From Candidatus Uhrbacteria bacterium (GTDB lineage Bacteria; Patescibacteriota; Patescibacteriia; UBA9934), in contig CALRGY010000009.1 in NCBI GenBank assembly GCA_943358395.1, positions 1-40,148 of the forward strand: a stretch of DNA of 40,148 nt, in the 5' to 3' direction. A program made the translations under genes and the position numbers. Of the stretch, positions 30,339-38,561 are shown piece after piece; position 1 is the first letter of the stretch, and every line of letters begins with the position of its first letter. A model generated the notes under the pieces. It did no database searches. It was not told where the DNA came from and worked only from the letters and a program-made list of their open reading frames with translations.

Positions 30339-30950
30339 TTATTCCCATTCGACGATGTCCGTCATCGCTGCTTCGATGGAATCGGCAATCCGCAATCTCC
30401 CAATCTGTGATCGATTGAGTATCGGCGTGTGGGGAATAGTCGCGAGGTATTCGGGGATGAACCACAGCGGTTCTTCGCTGGTTTCCCAGTGATATGCATT
30501 AAATCGGGTAAGGTTGACGGGACGTGAGAATGATCGAAGCGTCTTTTTCTTGTTCGATTGTAAGAAGTATTCGTGGAAGTAGCTCATGACTAATTCGCGA
30601 ATAGATCGGTACACCGGCTCCCGATACCGCAACACGCCGTGATTCGTTTTCGAGATTGCGCCCCAAAAGCCGTCGATCTGAAACACAGCGATGACGTGAT
30701 CTTGGTCATGTTTGGTGGAAGCAAGATCGAGAATGAGCGGCGGATACCCATGAAACCGCAACGCCGCAGCAGCAAACATCGCCCCTTCCACACACTGCGC
30801 TTCCCGATTTCGCATCACGACTCTCGGCGAATCACACGTTTCATTTGTGCCAACGATCCGGAACGTAAGCGTATTCACAAAATCCTGAATCTTCGCCGGG
30901 GTGTTCAGCGCTTTGAGAATCGAACGTTCGTGTTGTGTCCAGGGAGGCAT
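30339..30950 (-). CDS. Transglutaminase-like cysteine protease-fold protein
   Basis: A 203-aa cytoplasmic protein. The segment EAQCVEGAMFAAAALRFHGYPPLILDL (Cys53), DQDHVIAVF (His85) and GFWGAISKTNHG (Asn103) match the Cys-His-Asp/Asn triad of the transglutaminase-like superfamily. Substrate unknown; the fold serves peptidases, amidases and protein cross-linkers. A -10-like TACACT (30958-30963) lies 7 nt before the ATG, which suggests a leaderless mRNA; it sits 21 nt downstream of pyrH. Confidence 0.65.
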   Translation of the reverse strand: MPPWTQHERSILKALNTPAKIQDFVNTLTFRIVGTNETCDSPRVVMRNREAQCVEGAMFAAAALRFHGYPPLILDLASTKHDQDHVIAVFQIDGFWGAISKTNHGVLRYREPVYRSIRELVMSYFHEYFLQSNKKKTLRSFSRPVNLTRFNAYHWETSEEPLWFIPEYLATIPHTPILNRSQIGRLRIADSIEAAMTDIVEWE

Positions 30951-30971
30951 GAGGTGAAGTGTACCTCACCC

Positions 30972-31706
30972 TCACGCGTCTTTCTGCATTGCAACAAGTG
31001 TGCCGATATTTTCGCCTTGGATGATGCGTTGAATATTGCCTTTGGTGAGAAGATCGAAAATACGAATAGGGAGATGATTATCCATGGCGAGGGAAATTGC
31101 GGCGTTGTCCATGACGGAAATGTTTGCATTTTGAATGGCGTCAAGATGAGAGAGCGCATCAATTTTTGTTGCATCGGTGAATGTGCGTGGGTCTTTGGTA
31201 TATATGCCATCCACTTTCGTTGCTTTCAGCACAATGTCGCATCCAAGCTCGAGTGCGGTTGAGACTGCTGCAGTATCTGTGGTGACGAATGGGTTTCCTG
31301 TGCCACCACCCACAATGACGATACGTCCTTTTTCCAAATGACGAATGGCGCGCCTGCGAATGAATGGCTCGGCAACGCTTGTGATGGTGATGCGGGTTTG
31401 TAATCGCGCAGGCTGACCGAAGTGTTCCAGAATATCTACAAGCGCCATACCGTTCATGACCGTGGCGAGCATTCCCATATAGTCTGCCGTTGCGCGCTCA
31501 ATCATGGCTTCGTTGCGTGAAAGCGTTGCACCACGAAGGAAATTGCCTCCACCAACCACAATGACAATCTGTGCCTGTGTTTTTGTTACAACATCATGAA
31601 GCTCTTCTGCCAGCCCGAGCAAAAAGTCGGTATCGATCCCAAATCGTTCTTTCCCAGCGAATTGTTCCCCAGAAAGTTTCAGAAGAATACGTTGTGGTTT
31701 TGGCAT
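30972..31706 (-). CDS. pyrH: UMP kinase
   Basis: A 244-aa amino-acid-kinase-fold enzyme making UDP from UMP. Motifs: ILLKLSGEQFAG at the N-terminus, IVVGGGNFLRGATL, ADYMGMLATVMNGMAL and KATKVDGIYTKDPR. The ATG at 31706 gives the standard start; no Shine-Dalgarno site is seen, and the leader is pyrimidine-rich. Commonly next to frr in bacteria; here frr lies 21 kb away on the other strand. Confidence 0.95.
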   Translation of the reverse strand: MPKPQRILLKLSGEQFAGKERFGIDTDFLLGLAEELHDVVTKTQAQIVIVVGGGNFLRGATLSRNEAMIERATADYMGMLATVMNGMALVDILEHFGQPARLQTRITITSVAEPFIRRRAIRHLEKGRIVIVGGGTGNPFVTTDTAAVSTALELGCDIVLKATKVDGIYTKDPRTFTDATKIDALSHLDAIQNANISVMDNAAISLAMDNHLPIRIFDLLTKGNIQRIIQGENIGTLVAMQKDA

Positions 31707-31744
31707 AGAGGAAGAAAAAGTTTCTTGCACAAATGGTATCACGC

Positions 31745-31781
31745 AAAAATAGAAGACCGCACTCCGTTGTGAGTGCGGTCT
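31745..31781 (-). terminator. Terminator of the GNAT gene
   Basis: AGACCGCACTC and GAGTGCGGTCT pair around 6 nt, followed on the minus strand by TCTATTTTT. It separates the GNAT gene from pyrH. Confidence 0.75.
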
Positions 31782-31786
31782 ATTCG

Positions 31787-32425
31787 TTAGCCTGCAAGGA
31801 GGATAACGATATCGTCGTCGGGAATTGTTGCCGATGATTCCGGTCGAAGAATCGGAAGCGTGCATGGTTCCGGGCAACCGATGCGTTGCCAGGTTTTCGA
31901 TGTGATCCGAACGAAACAGCTTTTTTGCCGCATTGTGCAGTGCGGCACGTTTTGATCTCGGGGCACGCCCGTTTTGGTCGCCGGGCAGCAGCACGTGGCT
32001 GCCCAAACTTCCTGCGGCAACTGCTCATAGAGAATCGGAACCAGGTCGACTCTCCATCCAACGGTCATCGCCGCCGGATTGACCGTCGTCGCAAGAATGT
32101 TCTTCTCGCGGTGCCTCTCGAGCAGTGCTCTGTAGAGTCGCAATCCCACATGCGGATGCTTCCCCTCAGCTCCTCGCGCCGAAGGGTCGACCCACACGGC
32201 TCCGAGCTCGAACCATTCTCCGATGAGGGGCTCGATGGCGGCGTGCCCGATGATGCGATCATTCTGGATCGCGATCACTGAAAGTCCTGCATTCCAGAAA
32301 CCGATGAGGTCATCGGCGGTCTTGGGAAGGAGTGGCGCCATCGTCGTGCCATTCACGATGATGGAGGAAGTGGAGATCGCGGCGGCGGCAACAGAGAGAA
32401 GATCCCGAATGTTCATCGAATTCAT
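31787..32425 (-). CDS. GNAT-family acetyltransferase-like protein
   Basis: A 212-aa protein. Residues about 30-140 fit a GNAT fold: LSVIAIQNDRIIGHAAIEPL, then FELGAVWVDPSARG with a basic loop and GLRLYRALLERHRE, resembling the acetyl-CoA pyrophosphate-binding turn and helix. The C-terminal third is unusual and Cys-rich (ATCCCPATKTG, two further pairs), possibly metal-binding. Acceptor unknown. The ATG at 32425 has one of the few good Shine-Dalgarno sites in the window (GGAGAA, 32430-32435). Confidence 0.6.
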   Translation of the reverse strand: MNSMNIRDLLSVAAAAISTSSIIVNGTTMAPLLPKTADDLIGFWNAGLSVIAIQNDRIIGHAAIEPLIGEWFELGAVWVDPSARGAEGKHPHVGLRLYRALLERHREKNILATTVNPAAMTVGWRVDLVPILYEQLPQEVWAATCCCPATKTGVPRDQNVPHCTMRQKSCFVRITSKTWQRIGCPEPCTLPILRPESSATIPDDDIVILLAG

Positions 32426-32472
32426 GGTGTTCTCCGATATGGTGTGAATGAACAGAAAAGATTTGTACAAAC

Positions 32473-32507
32473 AAAAAACGACCAAGAGAAAATCCCTCGG
32501 TCGTTTT
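32473..32507 (-). terminator. Terminator after the 20-codon reading frame
   Basis: ACGACC and GGTCGT close a stem with an inner GAG/CTC helix; on the minus strand it is followed by six T. It lies upstream of the GNAT gene, so it would end a short transcript begun at 32594-32623, or act as an attenuator for the GNAT gene. Confidence 0.65.
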
Positions 32508-32521
32508 GTTGCAATGCAACG

Positions 32522-32584
32522 TTACGCGCCAAGGGAATTTCCCTTGGTCTTCTTTGCGGTTGCGTATGCTGCATGCATGTTCAT
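32522..32584 (-). CDS. Possible 20-aa peptide gene or leader peptide
   Basis: A 20-codon frame, MNMHAAYATAKK followed by TKGNSLGA. A TTGACA box (32623-32618) and a weak -10 (TTTATT, 32599-32594) lie upstream, again with only 9 nt to the ATG. The coding part contains a 19-nt palindrome (CCAAGGGAA-TTCCCTTGG type, 32529-32547), and a terminator follows at 32473-32507. It may be a small gene, a leader peptide for attenuation of the GNAT gene, or only a small RNA. Confidence 0.35.
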   Translation of the reverse strand: MNMHAAYATAKKTKGNSLGA

Positions 32585-32593
32585 ACGTCAATA

Positions 32594-32623
32594 AATAAAC
32601 CATATGTGGGATTCTTGTGTCAA
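32594..32623 (-). promoter_or_regulatory. Promoter of the short unit ahead of the GNAT gene
   Basis: Consensus TTGACA (32623-32618), 18-nt spacer, weak TTTATT (32599-32594) on the minus strand. Confidence 0.45.
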
Positions 32624-32651
32624 ATGTACGCTTCCATTATTGTAGTGTTCT

Positions 32652-33539
32652 ATGGCGAATATCGAGGATGGGCATTTTTTTCAACGAAGTGGCACGTTGC
32701 CTGGCCCGTCGATAATGATTATTGGCGGTACACATGGAAATGAGCGCACAGGCGTTGAGGTTGTTCGCCGATTGGTGCGGGATATTACAGAAGGAAAGCA
32801 GAATCTTTTTGCAGGAAAGCTGACGCTTGTGCTTGGGAATATTCCCGCAATTGTCCAGAATGTTCGTGGTGTCGAAGGACGAGATTTGAATCGATACTTT
32901 TCACCACGTGCTTTAGCGAATGACGACGGCAGTGCAGAATATCGCCGCGCACATGAGTTGGTTCCGTATATTGCCGCAGCAGATGTCGTCATTGATCTTC
33001 ACGCGACGAATAAGCCTTCTGTTCCATTCGTTTGCTCGAAAAATGATGCTGCGCATCGTGAAGTATTTCGATGGTTTGCGCCGGAATGCATTCTTGCGGA
33101 TCCAAATTTTTTTCTTGGTGGAGGAGCATCGGTAACGATTGATGAGTGCGCAGATAGCATTGGAAAGATCGGCATCTGTTTTGAGGCAGGATGGGTGGGG
33201 GACGACTCATTGATTGCAAACGTATATGAATCGGCGGTGCGCTATTTGGTGAGCGTTGGTGTTCTTCACGGCAAGAAACAGGACGCTCCGCCGTACGTTG
33301 CTCCCGTCTATGAAATGGTGGACGCTATTCTTCGTGACGATCGGATATTTGCGTTCGCAGAAGGAAAGGGATTGAGTTCTTTTGAAAAGATTTGTGAAGG
33401 GGAAGTGATCGGGTATCACGATGCCGATCCCGTCACCTCGCGACACAATGGGGTAATCGTGTTCCCAAAACTCCCGGAACATCAGTCCATCGGAAAACCA
33501 GTGTGTTACATTGCGAAACACATTGCTGAAAGCGAATAA
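32652..33539 (+). CDS. Succinylglutamate desuccinylase/aspartoacylase-family enzyme
   Basis: A 295-aa member of the AstE/AspA branch of M14-like zinc carboxypeptidases. Zinc ligands and substrate residues are visible: IIGGTHGNERTG (His and Glu), RDLNRYF (substrate Arg), VVIDLHATNK (third ligand His) and ICFEAG (catalytic Glu). It should hydrolyse an N-acyl amino acid or similar amide; arginine-catabolism genes are absent, so AstE itself is unlikely. A -10-like TATTGT ends 8 nt before the ATG. Confidence 0.85.
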   Translation: MANIEDGHFFQRSGTLPGPSIMIIGGTHGNERTGVEVVRRLVRDITEGKQNLFAGKLTLVLGNIPAIVQNVRGVEGRDLNRYFSPRALANDDGSAEYRRAHELVPYIAAADVVIDLHATNKPSVPFVCSKNDAAHREVFRWFAPECILADPNFFLGGGASVTIDECADSIGKIGICFEAGWVGDDSLIANVYESAVRYLVSVGVLHGKKQDAPPYVAPVYEMVDAILRDDRIFAFAEGKGLSSFEKICEGEVIGYHDADPVTSRHNGVIVFPKLPEHQSIGKPVCYIAKHIAESE

Positions 33540-33555
33540 CGTTTCACGATAGTGA

Positions 33556-34320
33556 TTATGGTTTCCGTACAACAATAACCAAATGAGGATGCATCAACGC
33601 TGGGAAGAATCGCGTCAGAAGCGTTGAGAGTGTATACGTTCCTGCATTGAACGACGTATACGAGGGATCGGCATTTGTTGTTGCGACATCGATGGTGAAT
33701 CCCGCTTGCTTTGCGATACGTGTAGCATTGCGAATGGTGTTCATGTGATAATACACGGAGAACACATCTTTTTCTTCTCTACCATAAAGCACCTTCAACA
33801 ATCGATGCGCAATGCCGTCGGAGAGTATTCGCCGAAGCATAATGAGAAGACTGTTTTTATTCGGTGTAACGAAAGCGAAAAATCCTCCGGGCTTGAGCAC
33901 GCGATACATTTCTTTCATCACAACGTCTGGATGCTCGACGTGTTCAAAAACCCAAAGAGAAATCGCGACATCGAAGGATGTATCGGTAAAGGGAAGATGC
34001 TCAGGAACACCGATGACGGTTTTATGAACGCTCACATTTCCCGTCACCGATTCTTGCGCCACGTCGAATCCTGTTTTCTCCCCGAAGGATTCCGCGAGTT
34101 CATCAATAACGAAATTACCTCTCCCGCAACCAAAATCAAGCACAGCAGGTTTTTCGAGCATTGTGCGAATCCTTTCCCCTACAAGATTTTTCAACAGCAC
34201 CATCGAATCATCCCACCCCGGAACATCAGTTTTATACTGTCGCTTGTATTTCAATTGCCTCAGCTCCTGCGGCGTAAGCACAGTGTATTCGTGAATATAA
34301 GGCGCATCCAGTGTGTTCAT
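33556..34320 (-). CDS. Class I SAM-dependent methyltransferase
   Basis: A 254-aa protein. SAM-binding motif I is VLDFGCGRGNFVID near residue 60; motif II/III region DTSFDVAISLWVFEHVEHPDVVMKEMYRVLKPGGFFAFVTPN follows, typical of Methyltransf_11 enzymes. A C-terminal hydrophobic segment (LSTLLTRFFPALMHPHLVIVV) may contact the membrane. Related enzymes modify lipids, quinones or sugars; the target is unknown. The ATG at 34320 was chosen because a -10-like TACCAT (34329-34334) ends 8 nt upstream; a GTG at 34338 is the alternative. Confidence 0.8.
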   Translation of the reverse strand: MNTLDAPYIHEYTVLTPQELRQLKYKRQYKTDVPGWDDSMVLLKNLVGERIRTMLEKPAVLDFGCGRGNFVIDELAESFGEKTGFDVAQESVTGNVSVHKTVIGVPEHLPFTDTSFDVAISLWVFEHVEHPDVVMKEMYRVLKPGGFFAFVTPNKNSLLIMLRRILSDGIAHRLLKVLYGREEKDVFSVYYHMNTIRNATRIAKQAGFTIDVATTNADPSYTSFNAGTYTLSTLLTRFFPALMHPHLVIVVRKP

Positions 34321-34359
34321 ACGGGTGAATGGTAGCACGGATACAGGGATTGTTTTCCT

Positions 34360-34695
34360 TTACTTCATATATTCCGGCACCGATGAAAGTAATTCTTCTG
34401 CGCTGATGTTGAGAAGTTCGGAAAGGCGGAGGATGTTGATGAATTCTTTGACGAGTGCTGCCTTGAGGAGGTCGGGATTGCCTGTACCGCCATGATCTTT
34501 GTCTTCTAAGTGTGTGGCTATTTTTCCCAATTGCTTTGCCATGTGCTGTGCGCTGTGATTCACGGCAAAATCTTGTCGCTCCTCTGGCGTCAGTTTCTTC
34601 AGTAGCGGATAGCTTGCGTCGTCAAAAACAAAACGTGAAGCAATATAGTCCATGGCATCCTGCATGTTTGTGAGCTTGGGAGATTCGATGGTCAT
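34360..34695 (-). CDS. Conserved 111-aa helical protein, copy 1
   Basis: An all-helical small protein of unknown function. Conserved block: HMAKQLGKIATHLEDKDHGG, then LVKEFINILRLSELL. Glu and Asp clusters on neighbouring helices resemble MazG-like nucleotide pyrophosphatases only faintly. About two thirds of residues match the copy at 38088-38423. It follows the ParB-like gene by 11 nt. Confidence 0.65.
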   Translation of the reverse strand: MTIESPKLTNMQDAMDYIASRFVFDDASYPLLKKLTPEERQDFAVNHSAQHMAKQLGKIATHLEDKDHGGTGNPDLLKAALVKEFINILRLSELLNISAEELLSSVPEYMK

Positions 34696-34706
34696 AGGTT
34701 TGGTAA

Positions 34707-35387
34707 TTATTCTTGTAGCGCTTCTGTGATAATGAGCTGGAGTTCTTCATCGGGTAAACGTTGGGGATTGAACGAATTCTTGAGAAGGAGATCGACATTC
34801 CCATATGCTTTCCGTAAGAAGCGTAACGCTATGATGACACCACTTCGATCGCGATGTGACCCTCGTCGATAGGCCCGAAGAAAATCGTAGATGACGTGAG
34901 GTTCGCAAGATGGTTGGGGAGGGGTAATATCATTCCGCATTGCAACCCATGCGGTTATTGTTTGTTTATTCTCACGAATTGCGGCAACTGTGCGATGCAT
35001 TCCGTCGAAAATATGGTAGCCATTTTTGGCGTGCACAAGAATCGGCATATCACTCCAGCGCGCCTCTGCAAAAAGCTCAGCAATCTTTACGTCTTCTTGG
35101 ATTAATTTTCGAAGTATTGCAGGGGAGCGTTCCGCTTTGTGAATAATGATCTCGTTCCATTCCGGAGTTGTTTGCGTGAGTACAAGATCATCCACCTGCA
35201 ATTCTTTTTTCTCCCAGTGTACATTTGGATCAGTGAGGGCATCGCCGATCCAATTCATTTCTGCGCCGGAATACATTACAAGACGTTCCACAGAAGAGAG
35301 GTGATGTTCCACTCGTCGCTTTTCTCCTTCGGCAAGGACGTGAAGGTATTCATCATCAGGAAAGGGTGTTGTGCAAAATTGAGTCAT
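34707..35387 (-). CDS. ParB/sulfiredoxin-like domain protein
   Basis: A 226-aa protein. The segment MPILVHAKNGYHIFDGMHRTVAAIRENKQTITAWV (about residues 115-150) looks like the ParB/Srx fold, whose GxHR motif binds a nucleotide (DGMHR here). The N-terminal and C-terminal parts match nothing I know. ParB-fold enzymes can be CTPases, nucleases or kinases; no function is assigned. It is probably cotranscribed with the downstream 111-aa gene. Confidence 0.55.
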   Translation of the reverse strand: MTQFCTTPFPDDEYLHVLAEGEKRRVEHHLSSVERLVMYSGAEMNWIGDALTDPNVHWEKKELQVDDLVLTQTTPEWNEIIIHKAERSPAILRKLIQEDVKIAELFAEARWSDMPILVHAKNGYHIFDGMHRTVAAIRENKQTITAWVAMRNDITPPQPSCEPHVIYDFLRAYRRGSHRDRSGVIIALRFLRKAYGNVDLLLKNSFNPQRLPDEELQLIITEALQE

Positions 35388-35404
35388 ATGGGAGTGGGAA
35401 ATGC

Positions 35405-35704
35405 TTATATCGTATAGCGTTCGTCGATATTCACTTGGAGCTTTGAGAGAACCGGATTCGGGATGTTTTGACGGGCGAGTTCGATGGTGGCGGTTGGGAT
35501 GAGAGAGATGATGAAGGTGGTCATCGGCGCAGGATCGGTTCCGGCAAGGAGGGCGAAACGGACGATGGGGCCGTTTTCTTCGTTTTCCGTCAGCAGATTT
35601 ACGCCATGTTGGTTAGCGAATTTACGGAGCCTGCCGCGAAGCATTACGCCCTGAAGCGATGAAGGCGAACGAATGTCGTAAATATCCCAGAGCAGAAGAT
35701 TCAT
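35405..35704 (-). CDS. Acylphosphatase-fold-like small protein
   Basis: A 99-aa protein. SLQGVMLRGRLRKFANQHGVNLLTENEENGPIVRFALLAG resembles the acylphosphatase pattern (GVxFR, GxxGxVxN, dGsV), with the Arg retained but the catalytic Asn context altered. It may bind phosphate or RNA rather than hydrolyse acyl phosphates. Divergent from the strong promoter at 35729-35757. Confidence 0.45.
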   Translation of the reverse strand: MNLLLWDIYDIRSPSSLQGVMLRGRLRKFANQHGVNLLTENEENGPIVRFALLAGTDPAPMTTFIISLIPTATIELARQNIPNPVLSKLQVNIDERYTI

Positions 35705-35728
35705 ATGCAGCAATAGTACCATATTTCA

Positions 35729-35757
35729 TTGACTTTTTGCCTATTTTCTGCTATAAT
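35729..35757 (+). promoter_or_regulatory. Strong promoter of the TSP3-repeat protein gene
   Basis: TTGACT (35729-35734), 17-nt spacer, TATAAT (35752-35757); start near 35764 with a leader of about 19 nt and no clear Shine-Dalgarno site. Confidence 0.8.
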
Positions 35758-35782
35758 ACCCGGTTGATTTTTTACCGACATT

Positions 35783-36946
35783 ATGGCGAAAAACGCTTTA
35801 AAAGTGCTTGCAGTGTTTGCGGTGATGGGTACGGTATTGCTTCCGGTGCAGCCGGCACTTGCCTCGATGATGTTGAGCGATGCTTCTAGCACGATTATTG
35901 AAAATGCCATGAATGCATCGTCTGTGGAATATCAGGTTGATGTTGATATTGAGACGAGTAGTGGGAATTTGGAATTGCCAGTGAAAATGCACGTTGATCT
36001 TGATGGCGCATCTGATGCTCAGAACAACGCGTCTTTTGATGCTGGCTTTTGGATAGAAGACGAAAAGGGTGCGTTTCATGAGGCAAGTGGCTCTGCGGTG
36101 CTTACGGATCATGCCGTATATTTCTCTAAGGATGCCGATGAATGGTATGTGGCAAACATGGATGAACTCATCGATATTCCGGAGGAAGATGATGAAGAAT
36201 CTTTGGAGATCGTGAAAACACGTGTTGCGGAATTGTTTGCGTACCGGGTTATCGATTACCGTTTTGAAACCACAGAGGTGATCAACAAAACCATGACGGT
36301 GCGCTATGCCTATACGGTGAATACTGATCGTTTCGTCGAATATTTGGTTGCGAAGAATCGCCTTCCTGAAGAAAAAGCAGAAGAGGCTCGTGCAATGTTG
36401 ACTGAACATGTCAGCGTTGGTGGGGCGTTTTGGGTGGATACTCGCGCGATGCTCCCAGTCATGTTCACGATGAATACGGCGGTACATTGGGGCTCAACGT
36501 CGTATACCAATGTGAATCTTTCCGTGCTGTTCAAAAGCTTCAATACCGATATCGTGATTGCGGAACCAAAGAATACAAAGGATATTGAAGATATGTCGTT
36601 CACCACGTCGGAAAACATGACAATGGCAAGTGTGGCGGATACGGTTGCTGGAATGGATACTGACGGTGATTGGTTGACGAACGAGGAGGAAGAAGAAACA
36701 TGGAAGACGAATCCGTTGAGCGCAGATTCTGATGGTGACGGATATTCCGATTACACAGAAGTCATCAACGGCTATAATCCTAATGGTGCGGGTAAGCTCG
36801 ATTCTGATAAAGACGGGCTAACCGACTACGCGGAGATGACGGTACATTGGACGAACCGATTTGATTCCGATAGTGATAATGATGGGTACAAAGACGGTGT
36901 TGAAATCGCGAATGGGTATAATCCGAATGGTTCAGGAAAGTGGTAG
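35783..36946 (+). CDS. Secreted protein with thrombospondin type-3 calcium repeats
   Basis: A 387-aa protein. Signal peptide ends about residue 27 (VLLPVQPALA). Residues 28-280 form an unknown, LolA/LppX-like beta-rich domain (YQVDVDIETSSGNLELPVKM; AVYFSKDADEWYVANM). The C-terminus has TSP3-type Asp-rich repeats: DTDGDWLTNEEE, SADSDGDGYSDYTEV, KLDSDKDGLTDYAEM and DSDSDNDGYKDGVE, each followed by a GYNPNG-like turn; these bind calcium. It is probably exported and held at the surface. Strong promoter and perfect terminator suggest high expression. Confidence 0.8.
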   Translation: MAKNALKVLAVFAVMGTVLLPVQPALASMMLSDASSTIIENAMNASSVEYQVDVDIETSSGNLELPVKMHVDLDGASDAQNNASFDAGFWIEDEKGAFHEASGSAVLTDHAVYFSKDADEWYVANMDELIDIPEEDDEESLEIVKTRVAELFAYRVIDYRFETTEVINKTMTVRYAYTVNTDRFVEYLVAKNRLPEEKAEEARAMLTEHVSVGGAFWVDTRAMLPVMFTMNTAVHWGSTSYTNVNLSVLFKSFNTDIVIAEPKNTKDIEDMSFTTSENMTMASVADTVAGMDTDGDWLTNEEEEETWKTNPLSADSDGDGYSDYTEVINGYNPNGAGKLDSDKDGLTDYAEMTVHWTNRFDSDSDNDGYKDGVEIANGYNPNGSGKW

Positions 36947-36960
36947 GATTCGACAAGGTT

Positions 36961-36995
36961 AAAAAAAACGATCACCAGCTGGTGATCGTTTTTTT
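36961..36995. terminator. Perfect bidirectional terminator
   Basis: ACGATCACCAG and CTGGTGATCGT form an uninterrupted palindrome with eight A before and seven T after. It serves the TSP3 gene and the convergent pspC-like gene. Confidence 0.9.
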
Positions 36996-37002
36996 ATGGC
37001 GC

Positions 37003-37242
37003 TTATTTTGTTTCCGACGGTGCGTCTTGTGATGCACTCGATGGTGCGGTCGGAGACATTGGCATCACGAGTGCGGCAACGATGTACACGATGCCTCCTG
37101 GAAAGAATCCAGTAAAGACGATGACGAGAGCACAGAGTAAACGCAGAACAGTGGAATCAATCGCGAAATACTCGCCCAGTCCACCGCATACCCCCGCAAT
37201 CATCTTATCTGTTCCACTTCTGTAGAGCTTTGTATTGTTCAT
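37003..37242 (-). CDS. PspC-domain membrane protein
   Basis: A 79-aa protein with the PspC block KLYRSGTDKMIAGVCGGLGEYFAIDSTVLRLL and one or two membrane spans (ALVIVFTGFFPGGIVYIVAALVMPM), then a short Ser/Pro tail. PspC proteins take part in membrane-stress responses; no PspA is nearby. The ATG at 37242 starts the domain directly; the upstream in-frame ATG at 37266 would add eight residues. Confidence 0.85.
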   Translation of the reverse strand: MNNTKLYRSGTDKMIAGVCGGLGEYFAIDSTVLRLLCALVIVFTGFFPGGIVYIVAALVMPMSPTAPSSASQDAPSETK

Positions 37243-37262
37243 ATATCTGCACAGTAATGCGT

Positions 37263-37448
37263 TCAAGGGAAAAGCGCCAGCGATGAGAATTTTTCCGTAT
37301 CAATTCCTCGCGCCTTTCGAAACTCAGCAAGGCTGAAAATGTTCTCTTCTTTCCCTGGTCGTATCGATAGAATGTCGAAATCGCGACCGATGTGACGGAG
37401 GCTCATACGCGATAGGAGAACTATCATCCTTTTTAGTCCGTCGTCCAA
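37263..37448 (-). CDS. Hypothetical 61-aa protein
   Basis: An open frame that begins inside the 3' end of the HAD gene (16-nt overlap) and fills the gap to the pspC-like gene. The part after Met15 (SLRHIGRDFDILSIRPGKEE) looks protein-like, but no family is recognised and no ribosome site is seen. Confidence 0.35.
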   Translation of the reverse strand: MDDGLKRMIVLLSRMSLRHIGRDFDILSIRPGKEENIFSLAEFRKARGIDTEKFSSLALFP

Positions 37449-38074
37449 ACGGTAATGAAATTCTTAAGCTCATCAAATGTATCCACTACCGCAAGCAGGG
37501 TTTTAGATTTCTGCAATCGATTAAAATAGCTTCTATCATGGGCGCCCCAGGTGACCGCAACCGTGGGGATGTTGGCGTGCTCTGCTTCTCGCACGTCGCC
37601 TAGTGTGTCGGTGACAAAGAGGTAATCGTCCCCAGTCAGGCCATACCGCTCTTTGATGAGCGTAAATTTATCAACTTTGCTTTTTGATATTTCTGCTGTT
37701 GCCAAGAAATCAAACAAAGAAATAATACCGGCTTTCTCGAGGAGCGGGTGCACATTCCTCTCATATGCGGATGAATTGAGAACAAGAGTATATCCTTCGG
37801 CATGAAGCCCTTCAAGGAGATTTTTTGCTCCAGGATACATGGGGACTTTAAGCTTCTTTTTTGCATAAAGCAGTTTGCGTTCCGCTTCTTCCTCTTCTGT
37901 TCGCTGCAGTTTTGGCAAAGAAATCTTTTTCATTTCCTCGTAAATATTGCCGCAAAGTAATTCTCTATACATCTCCGCTGTTAATCCCGGATAGCTTACC
38001 GCCATTGATGCCATAGCAAGACCAATGGAATCGAAGAGCACTCCATCAAGATCAAAGATGACGACGTTTTTCAT
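37433..38074 (-). CDS. HAD-superfamily hydrolase
   Basis: A 213-aa phosphatase-type HAD protein. Motif I is FDLDGVLFDS with nucleophile Asp8 and Asp10; a helical cap follows; motif II is LVLNSSAYER, motif III Lys near SKVDKF, and motif IV FVTDTLGDVREAEHANIPTVAVTWG. It resembles phosphoglycolate phosphatase or beta-phosphoglucomutase relatives; substrate unknown. The downstream neighbour overlaps its end; the upstream 111-aa gene ends 13 nt before it. Confidence 0.85.
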   Translation of the reverse strand: MKNVVIFDLDGVLFDSIGLAMASMAVSYPGLTAEMYRELLCGNIYEEMKKISLPKLQRTEEEEAERKLLYAKKKLKVPMYPGAKNLLEGLHAEGYTLVLNSSAYERNVHPLLEKAGIISLFDFLATAEISKSKVDKFTLIKERYGLTGDDYLFVTDTLGDVREAEHANIPTVAVTWGAHDRSYFNRLQKSKTLLAVVDTFDELKNFITVWTTD

Positions 38075-38087
38075 AGTGATGAGTATG

Positions 38088-38423
38088 CTATTTCACGAAC
38101 TTCGGTATCGACTCAAGTAATTCTTTTGCATTGACGTTGAGAAGCTCGGACAGGCGGAGGATGTTGATGAATTCCTTGATGAGAGCCTGTTTGAGCATGT
38201 CGTTGTTACCTACGCCGCCATGATCCTTATCTTCAAGATGTGTGGCGATTTTTCCGATCTGCTTCATCATGTGCTGGAGACTGTGATTGACAGAGAACTG
38301 TAATCGTTCCTCTGATGTCAATTTCTGCAAAATCGGGTAGCTCGCTTCATCAAAAACGAATTGCGCAGCAATGTAATCGATCGCTTCCTGTAAGTTGGAG
38401 AGTGTTGGGGATTGGTCGACCAT
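38088..38423 (-). CDS. Conserved 111-aa helical protein, copy 2
   Basis: Same length and fold as the protein at 34360-34695, with the shared blocks GKIATHLEDKDHGG and KEFINILRLSELLN. Function unknown. It lies ahead of a HAD gene, whereas copy 1 lies behind a ParB-like gene. The duplication 3.7 kb apart suggests related small modules in this accessory stretch. Confidence 0.65.
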   Translation of the reverse strand: MVDQSPTLSNLQEAIDYIAAQFVFDEASYPILQKLTSEERLQFSVNHSLQHMMKQIGKIATHLEDKDHGGVGNNDMLKQALIKEFINILRLSELLNVNAKELLESIPKFVK

Positions 38424-38546
38424 AGTATTAAAGACGGTGAATGAAGATTATTCCTCCGATGAAAGTCTATCATGCCGAATAAAAAATCAACGACCATGTA
38501 CTGAGTACAGGATGTGAGAACTCTGGTCGTATTCAATGCCTATGCT

Positions 38547-38552
38547 TATAAT
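38547..38552 (+). promoter_or_regulatory. -10 box of the NUDIX gene
   Basis: Consensus TATAAT ends 9 nt before the ATG; leader 3 nt or less. The -35 is weak. Confidence 0.5.
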
Positions 38553-38561
38553 CCGTTCCAT

